Source: Candidatus Rifleibacteriota bacterium
Lineage (GTDB): Bacteria > Riflebacteria > Ozemobacteria > Ozemobacterales > Ozemobacteraceae
NCBI GenBank assembly: GCA_017526725.1
Contig: JAFXRA010000080.1
Span: 1-8,969 of the forward strand
Reading direction: 5' to 3'
Length of the DNA stretch: 8,969 nucleotides
Positions 7,611 through 8,969 of the stretch are shown piece by piece. A program made the translations under genes and the position numbers. Under the pieces are notes generated by a model. That model made no database searches. It worked only from the letters and a program-made list of their open reading frames with translations, and was not told where the DNA came from. The first letter of the stretch is position 1; each line of letters starts with the position of its first letter.

Positions 7611-7922
7611 TTAGTAATAGATAGTGAACACATCATGGTAAAGACCGTCATTAACAAAGCGACGCTCTGACTGACAATATGGTATTTCTAGCATTTTGTC
7701 ATACAAAGCATCATTGTCGACATCTTTACCAATCAGCGTTACAGTAAAACGATTCATGTCTCTATACACACGATCGTCTGCATGAATAGTATCCCTACGA
7801 TCTAATTCATAGATAACGCAAGGGTACTGCAACATATTAGGAGCTGGCTGCTGATAGTACACATGCTTAACATTCAGCTTTTCACGAAATATCTGTGACA
7901 AATTTCTTCGATCACGAGCCAT
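7611..7922 (-). CDS. Tail terminator-like (tail completion) protein
   Basis: This 103-residue protein starts MARDRRNLSQIFREKL and has the pattern YPCVIYELDR, then a FTVTLIGKD strand, then a C-terminal NDGLYHDVFTIYY. That pattern fits the small tail terminator or completion proteins that cap the head-proximal end of the siphophage tail tube (gpU or SPP1 gp17-like role). Its place directly before the tail tube gene is the classical place for this function. The start at 7922 has a strong AGGAGGT seven bases upstream and overlaps the end of the preceding gene by 11 bases. The fold is probably alpha/beta. The role follows from gene order and general resemblance; no catalytic function is expected. 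Confidence 0.7.
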   Translation of the reverse strand: MARDRRNLSQIFREKLNVKHVYYQQPAPNMLQYPCVIYELDRRDTIHADDRVYRDMNRFTVTLIGKDVDNDALYDKMLEIPYCQSERRFVNDGLYHDVFTIYY

Positions 7923-8232
7923 TCCATAAACCTCCTAAACTTACAACAATTCTTGGGTAATTCTCCACTTCAGCATCTGTGATGATCCATTTCGTACCCA
8001 TGAATGTGATGTACTTCATCCGATAGAAGTTTTCTCTGGCGTATGGATCAGCAACGAAACTAATCCGATTTGAGACATTGAACCCGGAGTTAACCCGTTC
8101 ATTGTCATATGGTGATTTGCTATTACGTAAGACATCCCCATAATAGGCATGCTCGATAATTTCCTCTGTCCATACGTCGACATCAGTTTCTTTAGGCACA
8201 CAAAAGCCTATCTTTCCGCTCCATTTAGCCAT
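7912..8232 (-). CDS. Head closure or head-tail connector-like protein
   Basis: This 106-residue protein starts MAKWSGKIGFCVPKETDVDVW. It contains YYGDVLRN around residues 30-37, a SNRISFVADPYARENF segment, and a C-terminal half YITFMGTKWIITDAEVENYP that reads as several short beta strands. I recognise it as a widespread Firmicutes siphophage protein usually left as a domain of unknown function. Its place between the head protein and tail terminator genes, its size and the beta-rich look suggest a head-closure (stopper) protein that plugs the portal after DNA packaging. The start at 8232 has only a weak AGAGGGA-type site and lies 21 bases after the preceding stop. The last 11 bases overlap the next gene. 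The gene is certain; the role is inferred. Confidence 0.65.
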   Translation of the reverse strand: MAKWSGKIGFCVPKETDVDVWTEEIIEHAYYGDVLRNSKSPYDNERVNSGFNVSNRISFVADPYARENFYRMKYITFMGTKWIITDAEVENYPRIVVSLGGLWNGS

Positions 8233-8253
8233 AAATTCCCTCTATTTTGAATT

Positions 8254-8969
8254 TTAAAGTGTTGGCTCGGTAGGTTCGCTGTTGTTATCGTCGTTACCGC
8301 CGAGATCCAAATTTGGTTCCTCAGCTGTCTGAGTTGAGAGCACTTCAGCCTGAGGTTCTGCCTCGTCAACGGTCTCTGGTTCTTCTAAAGTCAGACCAGA
8401 GAGATCAAAGTATTCTGTGAACTTTGTTTCACCATCAGTTGTGATAACCTTGAATTTTTGCAGGTTCTTGTTAGAAATCTTGAAAGCACCATCCATATCT
8501 GGATCACCAATGATTTCAACTAATCCTGAACCAGCGCTTGGCTCTAAACCAACCTTAATTGAAGTTGCTAACTCAGAAGCAGTAAACTTCAAAGCAAGGA
8601 AGTAACCAGGACCCCAATATTCAGCTAACGAACCCGTGCTGACATATTTCAGAGTACCAGTAATAGCGCCATTAGCTACAGCAACATCGGCATACTGAAG
8701 CTGCGATACAGTATATTCGAACATTTCTTTACCCTGTACTTCAGCAGCTACGCCAGTTGCTTTAAGAGCTTCTTTTGCAGTCCAACTTACTAAACCTGAC
8801 TGGCCCATAGTCTTGATAGTACCATCATCATAGACAACGGCCTTTGAGAAAACACCGTTATCGTTGATTAACAGACTGCCATTCTTATAAGCTTCTTCAA
8901 GTTCTGCAAGGTCAATACCTTTAGTGAAGTCTGCATCAGCCCATAAGGTATTGTCTGTTCCCTTGGCGA
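8254..8969 (-). CDS. Probable capsid decoration or head-fibre protein, 5' end missing
   Basis: The frame stays open from the stop at 8254 to the right edge, giving 237 visible residues. The ATG at 8808 is very probably internal, since another 53 codons upstream read as good protein (for example LAELEEAYKNG and LLINDNGVFSKAVVYDDG). The central part has short beta-type motifs: TGTLKYVS, YWGPGYFLALKF, an IGDPDMDGAFKISN stretch, and YFDLSGLTL. I associate these with structural proteins encoded near the major capsid gene of Clostridia phages, some annotated as head fibres. The last 40 or so residues are Glu/Asp/Pro/Thr-rich with no Lys or Arg, probably a disordered tail. The position before connector and tail genes fits a head protein. 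It could instead be the C-terminal part of a larger capsid protein; the missing N-terminus leaves this open. Confidence 0.5.
   Translation of the reverse strand, partial: AKGTDNTLWADADFTKGIDLAELEEAYKNGSLLINDNGVFSKAVVYDDGTIKTMGQSGLVSWTAKEALKATGVAAEVQGKEMFEYTVSQLQYADVAVANGAITGTLKYVSTGSLAEYWGPGYFLALKFTASELATSIKVGLEPSAGSGLVEIIGDPDMDGAFKISNKNLQKFKVITTDGETKFTEYFDLSGLTLEEPETVDEAEPQAEVLSTQTAEEPNLDLGGNDDNNSEPTEPTL

Noticed and set aside
7592..7657. Longer start for the tail tube protein at 7657
   Set aside because: It would overlap the terminator-like gene by 47 bases and add an atypical N-terminus, while the ATG at 7591 has a clear GGAGG site.
8016..8201. Second minus-strand frame of 61 codons inside the head-closure-like gene
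   Set aside because: It is fully nested in another frame of a gene with recognisable sequence and has no separate function visible.
8806..8808. ATG at 8808 as the start of the head protein
   Set aside because: The frame continues upstream to the window edge with plausible protein sequence and no stop, so this methionine is probably internal.
1..8969. A novel defence, toxin or other accessory system hidden in the window
   Set aside because: All coding space is taken by structural phage genes in a standard late-operon order, and the gaps between genes are 80 bases or less. I saw no CRISPR array, tRNA or insertion sequence.

Overview
This window is a compact piece of the late structural operon of a long-tailed, non-contractile (siphovirus-type) phage or prophage. 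Every supported gene lies on the minus strand, so transcription runs from high to low coordinates. The A+T-rich sequence, strong AGGAGG-type ribosome binding sites and the overall look of the proteins suggest a Firmicutes host, probably a Clostridia-like gut bacterium. That host call is inference. The window holds no integrase, attachment site or bacterial flank, so free phage and prophage cannot be told apart.

In transcription order the layout is as follows. (1) An incomplete gene at the right edge (8254-8969) looks like a capsid decoration or head-fibre protein with an acidic C-terminal tail. (2) Two small connector genes follow: a head-closure-like protein (7912-8232) and a tail terminator-like protein (7611-7922). 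(3) The major tail tube protein is at 6896-7591. (4) An intrinsic terminator hairpin (6851-6885) sits directly behind the tube gene, with a weak promoter-like arrangement overlapping it. (5) Two tail assembly chaperone genes (6402-6815 and 5850-6395) lie in the same reading frame, separated by one stop codon and two sense codons. (6) An HK97 gp10-like protein is at 5466-5843. (7) A very large tape measure protein of 1666 residues is at 473-5473. (8) The start of a distal tail (Dit-like) protein runs off the left edge (1-460).

The genes form one assembly pathway. The connector proteins close the filled head and cap the tail. The chaperones coat the tape measure and recruit tube subunits. The tape measure sets tail length. 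The Dit-like protein begins the tail tip at the distal end. Genes are tightly packed, with overlaps of 8 and 11 bases or gaps of 6-21 bases. The only larger gap is the 80-base terminator region between the tube and chaperone genes, and no stretch over 300 bases lacks a gene.

I see no defence, toxin or otherwise novel system. The points most worth a second look are the six hydrophobic repeats in the tape measure, the terminator with an overlapping promoter-like sequence, and the in-frame, single-stop arrangement of the chaperone pair.
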